DNA of 64,000 nt from Ruania suaedae (GTDB taxonomy: Bacteria; Actinomycetota; Actinomycetes; Actinomycetales; Beutenbergiaceae): contig NZ_CP088018.1 of NCBI RefSeq assembly GCF_021049265.1, forward strand, positions 186,001-250,000, in the 5' to 3' direction. Both the position numbers and the translations under genes were made by a program. Under the pieces are notes generated by a model. That model was not told the DNA's origin. It saw only the letters and a list, made by a program, of their open reading frames with translations, and did not search any database. Positions 42,827-51,571 of this stretch are shown piece by piece; position 1 is the stretch's first letter; each line of letters opens with the position of its first letter.

Positions 42827-44818
42827 ATGCGCAGAGTTGCCGTCGCTGGGCACGTGTGCCTCGACCTCCTCCCCCGGCAGTTGCCGCATGGCGGACTAGC
42901 ACCCGGATCGCTGGTCGAGGTCGGGCCGATGGACGTCTCGCTCGGAGGAAGTGTCGCGAACGCGGCCCGGACGCTGCAGCGCCTCGGGCACCCGGTCCAG
43001 GCCTGCGCCGTCGTCGGAGATGACGATCTGGCCGACGTTCTGCGACGGCAGATGGTCGGGCCGCTGCTGCAGGCCGACCTCATCCAGGTGCCCGGGACCA
43101 CGTCCTACAGCCTCGTGCTCGAGCCCGGCGGGCAGGACCGTGCATTCTGGCACCATGTCGGTGCGAACGCCGCTTTTGGGGCGGAAGCACTCGACCTCAC
43201 CGACGTCGATCTGCTGCATCTGGGGTACCCGTCGCTGCTGCCTGGACTGCTGGCCGGCGATGGTGCGCCACTCCTCGACCTGCTCCGCAGTGCCCGTCGG
43301 CAGGGCGTCACCACCTCGGTGGACCTGGCGGTCGTGAGTGCTGCCGACCTCGAGAGCGGACCCGACTGGCAACGACTGCTGCCGGCGCTGGCGGCCGAGT
43401 GCGACGTGCTCTCGCCGAGTCTGGCCGATCTGCAGTCGGTCCTGCCCGACGGCGAGGAGTTGGCCTCCTCGTTCGCCAAGCGCCTGGTGGAGTGGGGTGC
43501 TGGTGTGGTCGTGATCTCCGACGGTGACGATGGGCTGACGTTGCGGGCGGGTGAGCGTGCCCGGCTGCTGTCGGGAGGTGCCGCCCTCGCGCCGCTGGCC
43601 GACCTCTGGGCCGACGCCTCGCTTCATCAGCGGGCGGTCCCCATCGACCGGGTCGTGACCACCAACGGCGCCGGCGACGCCGTCAGCGCCGCGCTGCTCT
43701 ACGCGCTCTCCGTCGAGCTGGCACCTGCCGAGGCGGCGGAGCTGATGGCGACGGTCGCAGCGGCGGTGGTCTCCGGACTGAGCCCCGACGCCGATGCGAC
43801 GGCCACGCTGTGCCCGCAGCTGGCGGGCCTGGGACCGATCCCGATCGAGCGCAACCAGCCACCGGCGCGCTTCTACCGCGGCGGCGAGCAGATCGCGCGG
43901 TTCCGCGGCCAGCGGCACGTGTGCGCGAATACTCCGGAGGACTGGGTCGCCTCGACGGTCGAGGTGCGCGGCGACGAGCCCGCCGGTCTCACCACACTGC
44001 CCGACGGGACGCTGCTGCGCGAGGCAATCGCCGCCCGGCCCGAACGCTGGCTCGGCGCGGACCACGTGTCCCGCTTCGGCGAGGACACGAAGCTCCTGGT
44101 CAAGCTGCTCGACGCCGGCCAGCGCCTTCCGGTGCACGCCCACCCCGACGGCGAGTTCGCCCGCCGAGAGGTCGGCACCGCCCATGGGAAGGCGGAGGCC
44201 TGGTACATCCTGACTCCTGGCACCGTGCACCTGGGCCTGCGGACCGCCGTGACAGCCGAACAGATGACAGACCTGGTGGTTCGCCAGGACGTCGAGGCCA
44301 TGCTGGACCTGCTGCACGAGGTGCAGGTGCAGCCGGGGGACTGCGTGTTCGTGCCACCCGGGATGCTGCACGCCATCGGGGAGGGGATCCTCCTGGTCGA
44401 GGTGCAGGAGCCCGAGGACCTCTCCATCCTGCTGGAGTGGCGGGACTTCGATCTCGACGGCGCTGCGCACGGTCACCTCGGTCTCGGCTTCGATCGGGCC
44501 ATGGCGGCGGTGGATCTGACGGCGCTGGAGCAAGGGCGTCTCGCAGAGCTGGTGCGCTCTGCCGGCGCAGGTACGCCTCTACCGCGGGAGGCTGAGCGGT
44601 ACTTCCGGCTCGAGGTGATCTCGCTCGATGGAGTGGCGCCGCTCGCTCCGGGCTACAGCGTCATCGTGGGTCTTGAGGGCGAGGTGCAGGTCAGCGGGAC
44701 CGGCGGCACGCCGACCTCGGTGGCGGCGGGCCGGGTGGCCCTGGTGCCGGCGTTCGTGAGTGCTCCATGGCTGGCCGGGACCGGCCGCGTGATCGTGCTG
44801 CGCCCACCCGCACCCTGA
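42827..44818 (+). CDS. Fused PfkB-family sugar kinase and mannose-6-phosphate isomerase
   Basis: A 663-residue two-enzyme fusion. Residues about 1-325 are a ribokinase/PfkB kinase: the substrate-side motif is LGGSVANAARTLQRLG near residue 45 and the phosphate-transfer motif is TTNGAGDAVSAALLYALS with catalytic D284. Residues about 342-663 are a type I phosphomannose isomerase (cupin): LPVHAHPDGEFARREVGTAHGKAEAWYIL supplies the zinc ligands (H437, H439, the glutamate in KAEAW), and FVPPGMLHAIGEGILLVEVQEPEDLSI holds the further histidine and active-site residues. The likely reactions are phosphorylation of a hexose and interconversion of mannose-6-phosphate with fructose-6-phosphate. AAGGA precedes the ATG. 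The two parts are usually separate genes. The operator at 42793 lies just upstream. Confidence 0.88.
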   Translation: MRRVAVAGHVCLDLLPRQLPHGGLAPGSLVEVGPMDVSLGGSVANAARTLQRLGHPVQACAVVGDDDLADVLRRQMVGPLLQADLIQVPGTTSYSLVLEPGGQDRAFWHHVGANAAFGAEALDLTDVDLLHLGYPSLLPGLLAGDGAPLLDLLRSARRQGVTTSVDLAVVSAADLESGPDWQRLLPALAAECDVLSPSLADLQSVLPDGEELASSFAKRLVEWGAGVVVISDGDDGLTLRAGERARLLSGGAALAPLADLWADASLHQRAVPIDRVVTTNGAGDAVSAALLYALSVELAPAEAAELMATVAAAVVSGLSPDADATATLCPQLAGLGPIPIERNQPPARFYRGGEQIARFRGQRHVCANTPEDWVASTVEVRGDEPAGLTTLPDGTLLREAIAARPERWLGADHVSRFGEDTKLLVKLLDAGQRLPVHAHPDGEFARREVGTAHGKAEAWYILTPGTVHLGLRTAVTAEQMTDLVVRQDVEAMLDLLHEVQVQPGDCVFVPPGMLHAIGEGILLVEVQEPEDLSILLEWRDFDLDGAAHGHLGLGFDRAMAAVDLTALEQGRLAELVRSAGAGTPLPREAERYFRLEVISLDGVAPLAPGYSVIVGLEGEVQVSGTGGTPTSVAAGRVALVPAFVSAPWLAGTGRVIVLRPPAP

Positions 44819-44931
44819 GGAGCGCTCCGACAACGCCGGCCGCCAGCACCTGAGCGGGAGGGGAGGGCATCGCCGGGCGGAGCGGCTTGTGACTATAGGG
44901 TGTTGCCGGACCTGCCCGGAGGAGTCGCCCC

Positions 44932-45930
44932 ATGGATCGTGGCCCCACGATGAACGACGTCGCCGACGCGGCGTCGGTCTCCTTGAAGACCGTGTCGCGG
45001 TACGTCAACGGTGCGACGAACATCAACCCCGAGCTGGCCGAGCGGATCCGCGAAGCCGTCGAATCGCTCGGGTACCGGCGCAATCTCGCAGCCGCGAGCA
45101 TCCGGCCGGGCTGGACCAGCCGGATGCTCGGCTTGATCATCGGCGATCTGGGGAACCCGTACTACTCCACGCTGGCGCGAGGGGTCGAGCGGGAGGTGCA
45201 CGAGCGCGGGTACATCCTGACCACGGCGAGCTCGGACGAGGATGCCACGCGTAACGACGAGCTCGTCGAGCGCATGCTCGAGCAGCGGGTGGACGGACTG
45301 ATCATCGTGCCGCCCTACACCGGGGGCCGTTCGTGGGCCGACCTACCGCCCCCGCTGCCGCCGCGCGTGCTCGTCGACCGTCCGGCTCCTGAAGGTGGTG
45401 GATATGCCGTCCTCGCCGACAATGCCGCGGGGGCCTCGCGCGCGGTCGAACTGCTCCTGCAGCAGGGCGCCAGGCGCGTGGCCTTCGTCGGTGACTCCCA
45501 GCTGATCTCGACGATGGCCGAGCGCCGTCAGGGATATGAGTCAGCGCTGACGGCCGCCGGCCTGCATGCCGATCCCGAGCTCGTCGATCACGGCGTGCAC
45601 ACCGACGAGCAAGCCGAGCAGGCCGTCGCGCGGCTGCTCGCCGATCGTGGCGCCGACGCCGTGTTCGCGGCGAACAACCGAGCCTCGATCGGTGCGTTGA
45701 GGGCTTTCCAGGCCCGCGGGACCCGGGTACCGCTCATCGGCTTCGACGACTTCGAGTCGGCCGACCTGACGTCACCGGGGACGACCGTCGTCAGCCATGA
45801 CATCGCGCACATGGGCGCCATGGCGGCGCGGACGTTGCTCGCGCTGATCGACGGCGACGAGCCGGCTGAACGCACGACCGTGCTGCCCGTCTCGCTGCAT
45901 CGGCGCGGGTCGGAGGTACCGGCTCGGTAA
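44932..45930 (+). CDS. LacI-family transcriptional regulator of the glycan locus
   Basis: A 332-residue repressor-type regulator. The N-terminal helix-turn-helix is TMNDVADAASVSLKTVSRYVNGATNINPELAERIREAVESLGYRRNLAA, with a hinge region, followed by a sugar-binding sensor from about residue 62 (RMLGLIIGDLGNPYYSTLARGVEREVHERGYILTTASSDED) to the closing VSLHRRGS. GGAGGAG lies seven bases before ATG 44932 (ATG 44950 is also possible). It lies in the middle of the locus between the kinase-isomerase gene and the ABC operon. LacI proteins bind palindromes with a central CG, as in the three CAACGTTG sites here, and its inducer would be a mannose-type oligosaccharide or sugar phosphate (inference). 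Confidence 0.92.
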   Translation: MDRGPTMNDVADAASVSLKTVSRYVNGATNINPELAERIREAVESLGYRRNLAAASIRPGWTSRMLGLIIGDLGNPYYSTLARGVEREVHERGYILTTASSDEDATRNDELVERMLEQRVDGLIIVPPYTGGRSWADLPPPLPPRVLVDRPAPEGGGYAVLADNAAGASRAVELLLQQGARRVAFVGDSQLISTMAERRQGYESALTAAGLHADPELVDHGVHTDEQAEQAVARLLADRGADAVFAANNRASIGALRAFQARGTRVPLIGFDDFESADLTSPGTTVVSHDIAHMGAMAARTLLALIDGDEPAERTTVLPVSLHRRGSEVPAR

Positions 45931-45991
45931 CGTTCCGCCGCCGTTGACGACGAGGTGGTTGTCAAGATGTGGGGAAGCGGGTAACGTACCG

Positions 45992-46009
45992 CGAAACAAC
46001 GTTGTTTCG
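45992..46009 (+). promoter_or_regulatory. LacI-type operator of the transporter operon
   Basis: CGAAACAACGTTGTTTCG is an 18-base perfect palindrome, the longest version of the motif in the window. It lies just before the permease gene and close to the LacI stop codon, so it controls the transporter-hydrolase operon and not the regulator itself. Confidence 0.85.
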
Positions 46010-46034
46010 AGAGGGATGGGCGGTACGTCTCACC

Positions 46035-47000
46035 GTGTTGATCGAAGCCTCGCCGCGAAAGCCGCGGCGGACCCGGGGTCGCCCCCGATCGCGGGCGGTC
46101 CGCAGCGACAAGAGCATCCTGATCCTGGCCGTGCCGGCCCTGGCGTTCTTCGCCGTCTTCAGTTACGGACCGATGGTGGGCGTCATCGTCGCCTTCAAGG
46201 ACTTCAGCATCGTCGACGGGATCATCGGTAGCCCGTGGAACGGCCTCGAGAACTTCCGGTTCTTCTTCGAGTCCGGGAACGCCGCCCGGGTCGTGCGCAA
46301 TACGTTGATGCTGAACGCGCTCTTCATCGCCGGGACCCTCATCTCCGGTATGGCGCTGGCGATCATGATCAACGAGGTGCGGCTGCGGTTGCTCAAGCGG
46401 ACCGCGCAGTCGGTGGTCTTCCTGCCGTACTTCATCTCCCCGATCGTGATCAGCGTGATGCTGCAGGCGTTCCTGTCCGGTTTCGGTGGCAGCGGCGGCA
46501 TGGTCAACGGGCTGCTCGACGGCTTCGGCATCTCCCCCGTCTCCTGGTACACCGAACCCGGTGCCTGGCCGTGGATCCTGACGGTCGTCAAGATCTGGCA
46601 GATGGCGGGCTACACCTCGATCATCTATCTCGCTGCCATGACCGCGATACCCACCGATGTCTATGAGGCAGCCGTTCTCGACGGAGCCTCGCGCTGGAAG
46701 ATCGCGCTGCGCGTCACGATGCCCCTCATCCTGCCGGTGACGGTCATCCTGCTCGTCCTGCAGATCGGGCGGATCTTCATGGGTGACTTCGGCACCATCT
46801 ACGCGATCATCGGCGACAACGGCACGCTGTTCGAGACCACGGACGTGATCGACACCTTCGTGTTCCGGGCGCTGCGCACCAGCGGCGACCTGGGGATGAC
46901 GGCAGCCGTCGGTCTCTTCCAATCCGTCGTCGGATTCGTCCTCATCGCCACCACCGCCCTCATCGCCCGTCGAATCGCCCGAAAGTCCGGAGGGTTGTGA
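46035..47000 (+). CDS. Sugar ABC transporter permease (CUT1, LplB-like)
   Basis: A 321-residue permease. After a basic, Arg-rich N-terminus (PRKPRRTRGRPRSR) there are six helices beginning SILILAVPALAFFAVFSYGPMVGVIVAF, and the EAA loop is PTDVYEAAVLDGASRWKIALRVTMPLILPVTVILL. This LplB-like branch imports complex or polymeric sugar fragments. The open frame reaches back to 45969, but that would put the coding sequence through the operator palindrome, so GTG at 46035 (or TTG 46038) is more likely; neither has a strong ribosome binding site. First gene of a six-gene operon with the gene at 47002. Confidence 0.85.
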   Translation: MLIEASPRKPRRTRGRPRSRAVRSDKSILILAVPALAFFAVFSYGPMVGVIVAFKDFSIVDGIIGSPWNGLENFRFFFESGNAARVVRNTLMLNALFIAGTLISGMALAIMINEVRLRLLKRTAQSVVFLPYFISPIVISVMLQAFLSGFGGSGGMVNGLLDGFGISPVSWYTEPGAWPWILTVVKIWQMAGYTSIIYLAAMTAIPTDVYEAAVLDGASRWKIALRVTMPLILPVTVILLVLQIGRIFMGDFGTIYAIIGDNGTLFETTDVIDTFVFRALRTSGDLGMTAAVGLFQSVVGFVLIATTALIARRIARKSGGL

Positions 47001-47001
47001 G

Positions 47002-47952
47002 ATGACTGCCACCACGACCAGGAATGCCTCCACGCCTGCTGCCGCCGCCCCTGCATCACCGGTGCCGCGCCGTCCCGGACGGCTGCGACGCCTCCTGCGG
47101 GGGGACCCCTTCGTCGGGGTCAGTACGGTCGCCGTCACGGTGTACGCCCTGGCCTGCGTGATCCCGCTGTGGATCATCCTGGCCTCCTCGCTGACGGCGG
47201 AGCGCACGCTGGTCCAGACCGGATTCAGCCTGTGGCCCTCGGACTTCTCGCTGGAGGCCTACAAGGCCCTGTTCTCCGGGAACGACACCCTCGTCAACGC
47301 CTACTTCGCCACGCTGGTCATTACGGTGGTCGGTACGGCGGGCGCAGTGATCGCCACGCTCGGGATGGGATGGGTGATCTCGCGCCGGACGAGCCTGGCC
47401 CGGTGGTTAATGGTGGTGGTCTACATCCCCATGCTGTTCAACGGTGGCCTCGTCCCGCTGTACATCCTGGTCACTCAGGTGCTGCAGCTGCGCAACACCT
47501 ACTGGGCGGTGATCCTGCCCCTCCTGGTCTCACCGTTCCTGGTGTTCGTGGCCATGGCCTTCTTCCGCGACATCCCCGAGGCCGTGCTCGAGTCCGCGCG
47601 GATCGACGGCGCCAACGAGCTCCGGGCGTTCTTCTCGATCGTGCTCCCGATCGCGACTCCGATCGTGGCGGTGATCGCGCTCTTCTACGCCGTGGCCTAT
47701 TGGAATGAATGGTTCTTCCCACTGCTGTTCATCAATGACCCAGATCTACGACCACTTCAACTGCTCCTGCAGAACATGATCGGCAACCTCAATGCAGCAC
47801 AGGCGCTGCAGCCGACCTCGGGCGTCTCCGCGCCCGTCTACCAACTGAGGATGGCCCTGACCGTGGTCACCATCGGTCCGATCATCCTCGCCTACCCCTT
47901 CATCCAGCGCTTCTTCGTCACCGGGCTCACGCTCGGTGCGACCAAGGGCTGA
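47002..47952 (+). CDS. Carbohydrate ABC transporter permease (CUT1, YtcP-like)
   Basis: A 316-residue permease and partner of the preceding gene, starting one base after its stop. Six helices start at VAVTVYALACVIPLWIILASSL; the EAA loop reads PEAVLESARIDGANELRAFFSIVLPIATPIVAVIALF. It ends with FFVTGLTLGATKG, the common C-terminus of this branch. The pair forms the channel for the oligosaccharide delivered by the lipoprotein at 47981. The ATPase is again not encoded here. Confidence 0.92.
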   Translation: MTATTTRNASTPAAAAPASPVPRRPGRLRRLLRGDPFVGVSTVAVTVYALACVIPLWIILASSLTAERTLVQTGFSLWPSDFSLEAYKALFSGNDTLVNAYFATLVITVVGTAGAVIATLGMGWVISRRTSLARWLMVVVYIPMLFNGGLVPLYILVTQVLQLRNTYWAVILPLLVSPFLVFVAMAFFRDIPEAVLESARIDGANELRAFFSIVLPIATPIVAVIALFYAVAYWNEWFFPLLFINDPDLRPLQLLLQNMIGNLNAAQALQPTSGVSAPVYQLRMALTVVTIGPIILAYPFIQRFFVTGLTLGATKG

Positions 47953-47980
47953 TGGTCCTCCCCCAGAGATTGGAACCACC

Positions 47981-49522
47981 GTGGCACACTTCTCGACCCC
48001 GTCCGTCAACCGTCGCCGAATGCTGCAGGGCTCGCTCGCACTGGGCGGTGCCGGTCTGCTGGCTGCGCTGAGCGGCTGCCAGTCCGGCGGCGGCAGCAGC
48101 AATGGATCGGCGGCCACCACGCTCAAGTCGCTGCTGCCGGGCGACGTCCCCCAGCGGTGGACCGAGGTGCTGGCGGCCGTCAACACCAAGCTCGAGGCCG
48201 ACACCGGCCTGCGGCTGGACCCCGAGTTCATCTCGTGGACGAACTACGCCGAGCAGGAGATGCTCAAGTTCACGACCCAGGAGCCGTTCGACTCGGCCCT
48301 CGAGGCGACGTGGTTGAACCTGGCCCAGCTCCTGTCCGACGGCGCCCTCGCGGACATGACCGAACTCTGGGAGAGCGGCCGGTTCGAGAACCTGAACGCC
48401 ACGATCGATGAGCGCATGGTGGAGTACGCGAAGTACCAAGGGAGTCTCTACACGATTCCGCTGGTCGCCAACTTCACCAGCCCGCCCGGGTTCGTGGTCC
48501 GTCAGGATCTGGCCGACAAGTACGGCATCGGCGAGATCACCGACTACGAGGCGCTCGAGAAGTTCCTCTACGACGTCAAGCAGAAGGACCCGGACCTCAT
48601 CCCGTTCGGCCTCGATGCCGGGTATGTCAACAACACGGTGGTCCCGAACCCCGTCGCCTTGTTCAACGCCCAGTCGTGGGACAACCCGACCAAGTGCGTC
48701 CAGCTCCTGGGCACGCACTTCGATGGTTCCGATCTGACGCCGGTGCCGTTCTGGGACCAGCCGGACATCCTCGAATCGCTCGACCGGATGCGGCAGTACT
48801 ACCTCGACGGAATCCTGAACGAGGATGCGCTCACACTCGACATGAGCGCCGTCCGGAGCCTGTTCGCCCAGGGACGCTACGCCTCCACCACCGCCGGCGC
48901 GGACGGCCTGACCAGTCCCACCTTCGGCCCCGTCGCCGACAACGTCGAGGGCGCTGCGATCGCGCAGGTGTTCCCGTTCACGGCCGGCCTGGACGCCGTC
49001 ATCCCGGCCACCTTCCAGGCCGCGAACAACATGGTCGTGCCGGCCTACGCCGAGACGCTGGAGCAGGTCTTCGAGATGATGGACTGGCTCTCCGTCCAGG
49101 AGAACCATGACCTGCTCTCCTACGGCATCGAAGGAGAGGACTGGGAGGCGACGGGCGAGCACTCCTACGAGCAGATCAGCGGTTACGCATTCCCCGCCTT
49201 CGCGATGTCGTGGCGCACGCCGCTCGAGCGGGGGCTCGCCGGTGCGGTCGAGAGCGACAGCGCGTGGGTGGAGTGGACCCGGGACTTCGAGAACTTCACG
49301 GCCGACCACCTCGCGGGCTTCTACTTCGACTCCTCCACGGTGGCCTCGGAGCAGGCACAGGTGGGCGCCGTCTTCGACGAGTACGTCCTTCCGCTCTATG
49401 CGGGCGTCAAGGACGTCCAGTCGGGGCTGGACGAGGCACGCAGCGCGATGGAGGACGCCGGCTACGAGACGGTCGTCGAGGAGTACCGCCGGCAGGCGGG
49501 CGAGTACCTCGCCGGCTCCTGA
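47981..49522 (+). CDS. Extracellular solute-binding lipoprotein with Tat-type signal
   Basis: A 513-residue binding protein for oligosaccharides, of the LplA-like cluster. The signal VAHFSTPSVNRRRMLQGSLALGGAGLLAALSGC combines a twin-arginine motif (NRRRM) with a lipobox (LSGC), so it is probably exported folded by Tat and then lipidated. The mature part has LEADTGLRLDPEFISWTNYAEQEM and, near residue 190, TDYEALEKFLYDVKQKDPDLIPFGLDAG, typical of these proteins. The start GTG at 47981 fits the signal length; the longer frame overlaps the upstream permease. It is followed 45 bases later by the GH2 gene. Confidence 0.9.
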   Translation: MAHFSTPSVNRRRMLQGSLALGGAGLLAALSGCQSGGGSSNGSAATTLKSLLPGDVPQRWTEVLAAVNTKLEADTGLRLDPEFISWTNYAEQEMLKFTTQEPFDSALEATWLNLAQLLSDGALADMTELWESGRFENLNATIDERMVEYAKYQGSLYTIPLVANFTSPPGFVVRQDLADKYGIGEITDYEALEKFLYDVKQKDPDLIPFGLDAGYVNNTVVPNPVALFNAQSWDNPTKCVQLLGTHFDGSDLTPVPFWDQPDILESLDRMRQYYLDGILNEDALTLDMSAVRSLFAQGRYASTTAGADGLTSPTFGPVADNVEGAAIAQVFPFTAGLDAVIPATFQAANNMVVPAYAETLEQVFEMMDWLSVQENHDLLSYGIEGEDWEATGEHSYEQISGYAFPAFAMSWRTPLERGLAGAVESDSAWVEWTRDFENFTADHLAGFYFDSSTVASEQAQVGAVFDEYVLPLYAGVKDVQSGLDEARSAMEDAGYETVVEEYRRQAGEYLAGS

Positions 49523-49567
49523 TCACGGCGGCACCGACCTACGCACCCACCCACACGACAGGACATG

Positions 49568-51511
49568 ATGCACAGCACCATCTGGCTCGACGGCGAGGAC
49601 TGGACACTCCTCGGCTGGCGTCGCAACGACTGGGAGCTGGCGAGAACGCCGGCTGCGGGCAAGGTGACCAACCCCGACGTGGCTCCGGTGAGGATGCAGG
49701 TTCCGGGCTCGGTGCGTGGTGCGCTGGTCGGTGCCGGCGTGATCGCGGATCCGACCGTCGGACTGCAGTCGCGGGACGCGGAGTGGGTCGAGCATCGCGA
49801 CTGGGAGATCCGCCGCCGGCTCCCCGAGGGCGGGCTCGAGGGCGCCGGTCAGCTGTGGCTGACCTGTGCCGAGCTCGACTACGCCGGTGCGGTCCTCCTC
49901 GGCGACAGGGAGGTCGGACGCTTCCGCGGCAGCTTCACCCCGCACGAGTTCGACCTCACCGAGGCCTACCGAGCCGGTGAGCGGACGCTGCGGATCATCC
50001 TCACCGCAGCACCGGACGGTCTGGCGCAGAACGGGTGGACCTCCCGGATCCGGGCGTTCAAGCCGCGCTTCAGCTACGGCTGGGACTGGACCCCCCGCAT
50101 GGTCTCGGCCGGGATCCCCGGCCGGGTCCGGTTGGAGCAACGATCATCCGGCGCTCCCCGGCTGTCCGTCAGCGCCCGGGGCGACGTCGACCTCGAACGC
50201 GACACTGCGGTCCTGGAACTGTCGGCCCGTGCCGACGCTCCCGGGAGTCCAGACGACCCCGGTCTCACCGTCGAGGTTCTCCTCGACGGTGAGACCGTCG
50301 GGGTGGGACCGGCCCCTGGGCTCGACATCCGGGTCGACGTGCCGGTCGAGTACTGGCACCCGGCCGGCCGCGGTGGGCAACCGCTGTACGAGTGCCGGGT
50401 GCGCCTGCTCGGCCAGGACGGGACGCTCCTCGAAGAGGTCGTGCGGCGCCTCGGATTCCGGCACGTCTCCTGGTCCCTGCCGGAGGGTGCCCCGGCCGGG
50501 GCCGACACCTGGCTGTGCTCGGTGAACGGCGAACCGGTGTTCCTCGCCGGCGTCAACTGGGTGCCGATCCGCCCCGACTACGCCGACGTCACCGAGGCCG
50601 ACTACCGGCTCCGGCTCCAGCACTACCGGGACCTGGGCTTCGCGATGATCCGGGTCTGGGGCGGAGCAGGACTCGAGCGTCCGGTCTTCTACGACCTGTG
50701 CGACGAGCTGGGGCTGCTGGTCTGGCAGGAGTTCCCGCTGTGCTCCTCCGGTCTCGACAACGAACCTCCGAGCGACCCCGAGTTCGTCACCGAGCTGGTG
50801 GCGATCGCCGGCAGCTACGTGCAGCGGCTGGGCCACCACGCGTGCCTGGCATTGTGGGGCGGAGGCAACGAGCTCACCCAGGTCGACGAACCCGCCGTCC
50901 CGGGGACGCCGTTGACCAGTGATCACCCCACTCTCGCCGCCCTCCGTCAGGTGGTCGCCGCCGGCGACCCGAGCCGCAGGTTCGTCGCGACCTCACCGAC
51001 CGGACCACGCTTCGAGGCCGACGCCGCCGAGTTCGGGCTCGGCCTCCACCACGACGTCCACGGACCGTGGGAGTTCGACGGCACCGTCGATCAGTGGCAG
51101 CAGTACTGGGACGCCGACGATGCGCTGATGCGCTCCGAGGTGGGCGTCGTCGGTGCCTCCTCGATGGACCTGCTGGACCGGCACGGGCTGCTCGAGGCGA
51201 GCTCGGGAGCAGAGCTGCGGCAGCTGTGGACCCACTCCTCGGGGTGGTGGCTGGCCCCCCTCGACACCTGGCTGGCGCGCGGGCACCAGCTCGACGAACT
51301 GCCGCAATGGGTCGAGCAGAGCCGGCAGCGCCAGGCGCAGATGCTCGCCTACGCGGCACGGCGCAGCAAGGACCGGTTCCCGGAGTGCACCGGATTCTTC
51401 GTCTGGCTCGGCCACGACACCTTCCCCTGCGCGGTCAGCCTGTCGCTGCTCGACCACGACGGGGAACCGAAACCGGCCGCGTTGGCTCTCGGTGAGGTCT
51501 TCACCGTCTGA
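49568..51511 (+). CDS. GH2 beta-mannosidase
   Basis: A 647-residue intracellular glycoside hydrolase family 2 enzyme removing beta-linked mannose. The N-terminal sugar-binding domain (WLDGEDWTLLGWRRNDW and GSFTPHEFDLTEAY), an immunoglobulin-like domain and the TIM barrel are present in order. The acid/base is E435 in LWGGGNELTQ, and the nucleophile is E524 in MRSEVGVVG, as in family beta-mannosidases (WxxxNE and SEFG). It has FSYGWDWTPRMVSAGIPG, a stretch typical of beta-mannosidases. ATG at 49565 is also possible, but AGGA is better spaced for 49568. It is in the transport operon, so it works on imported oligosaccharides. Confidence 0.92.
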   Translation: MHSTIWLDGEDWTLLGWRRNDWELARTPAAGKVTNPDVAPVRMQVPGSVRGALVGAGVIADPTVGLQSRDAEWVEHRDWEIRRRLPEGGLEGAGQLWLTCAELDYAGAVLLGDREVGRFRGSFTPHEFDLTEAYRAGERTLRIILTAAPDGLAQNGWTSRIRAFKPRFSYGWDWTPRMVSAGIPGRVRLEQRSSGAPRLSVSARGDVDLERDTAVLELSARADAPGSPDDPGLTVEVLLDGETVGVGPAPGLDIRVDVPVEYWHPAGRGGQPLYECRVRLLGQDGTLLEEVVRRLGFRHVSWSLPEGAPAGADTWLCSVNGEPVFLAGVNWVPIRPDYADVTEADYRLRLQHYRDLGFAMIRVWGGAGLERPVFYDLCDELGLLVWQEFPLCSSGLDNEPPSDPEFVTELVAIAGSYVQRLGHHACLALWGGGNELTQVDEPAVPGTPLTSDHPTLAALRQVVAAGDPSRRFVATSPTGPRFEADAAEFGLGLHHDVHGPWEFDGTVDQWQQYWDADDALMRSEVGVVGASSMDLLDRHGLLEASSGAELRQLWTHSSGWWLAPLDTWLARGHQLDELPQWVEQSRQRQAQMLAYAARRSKDRFPECTGFFVWLGHDTFPCAVSLSLLDHDGEPKPAALALGEVFTV

Positions 51512-51571
51512 GCGCGCTACCCGCCCGAGGGGCGACGGATTCGGCATGACCGCAACAAGGAGAGATCGTCC

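Noticed and set aside
45969-46034. N-terminal extension of the permease at 46035
   Set aside because: It would translate the operator palindrome, has no ribosome binding site, and is not needed for the permease fold.
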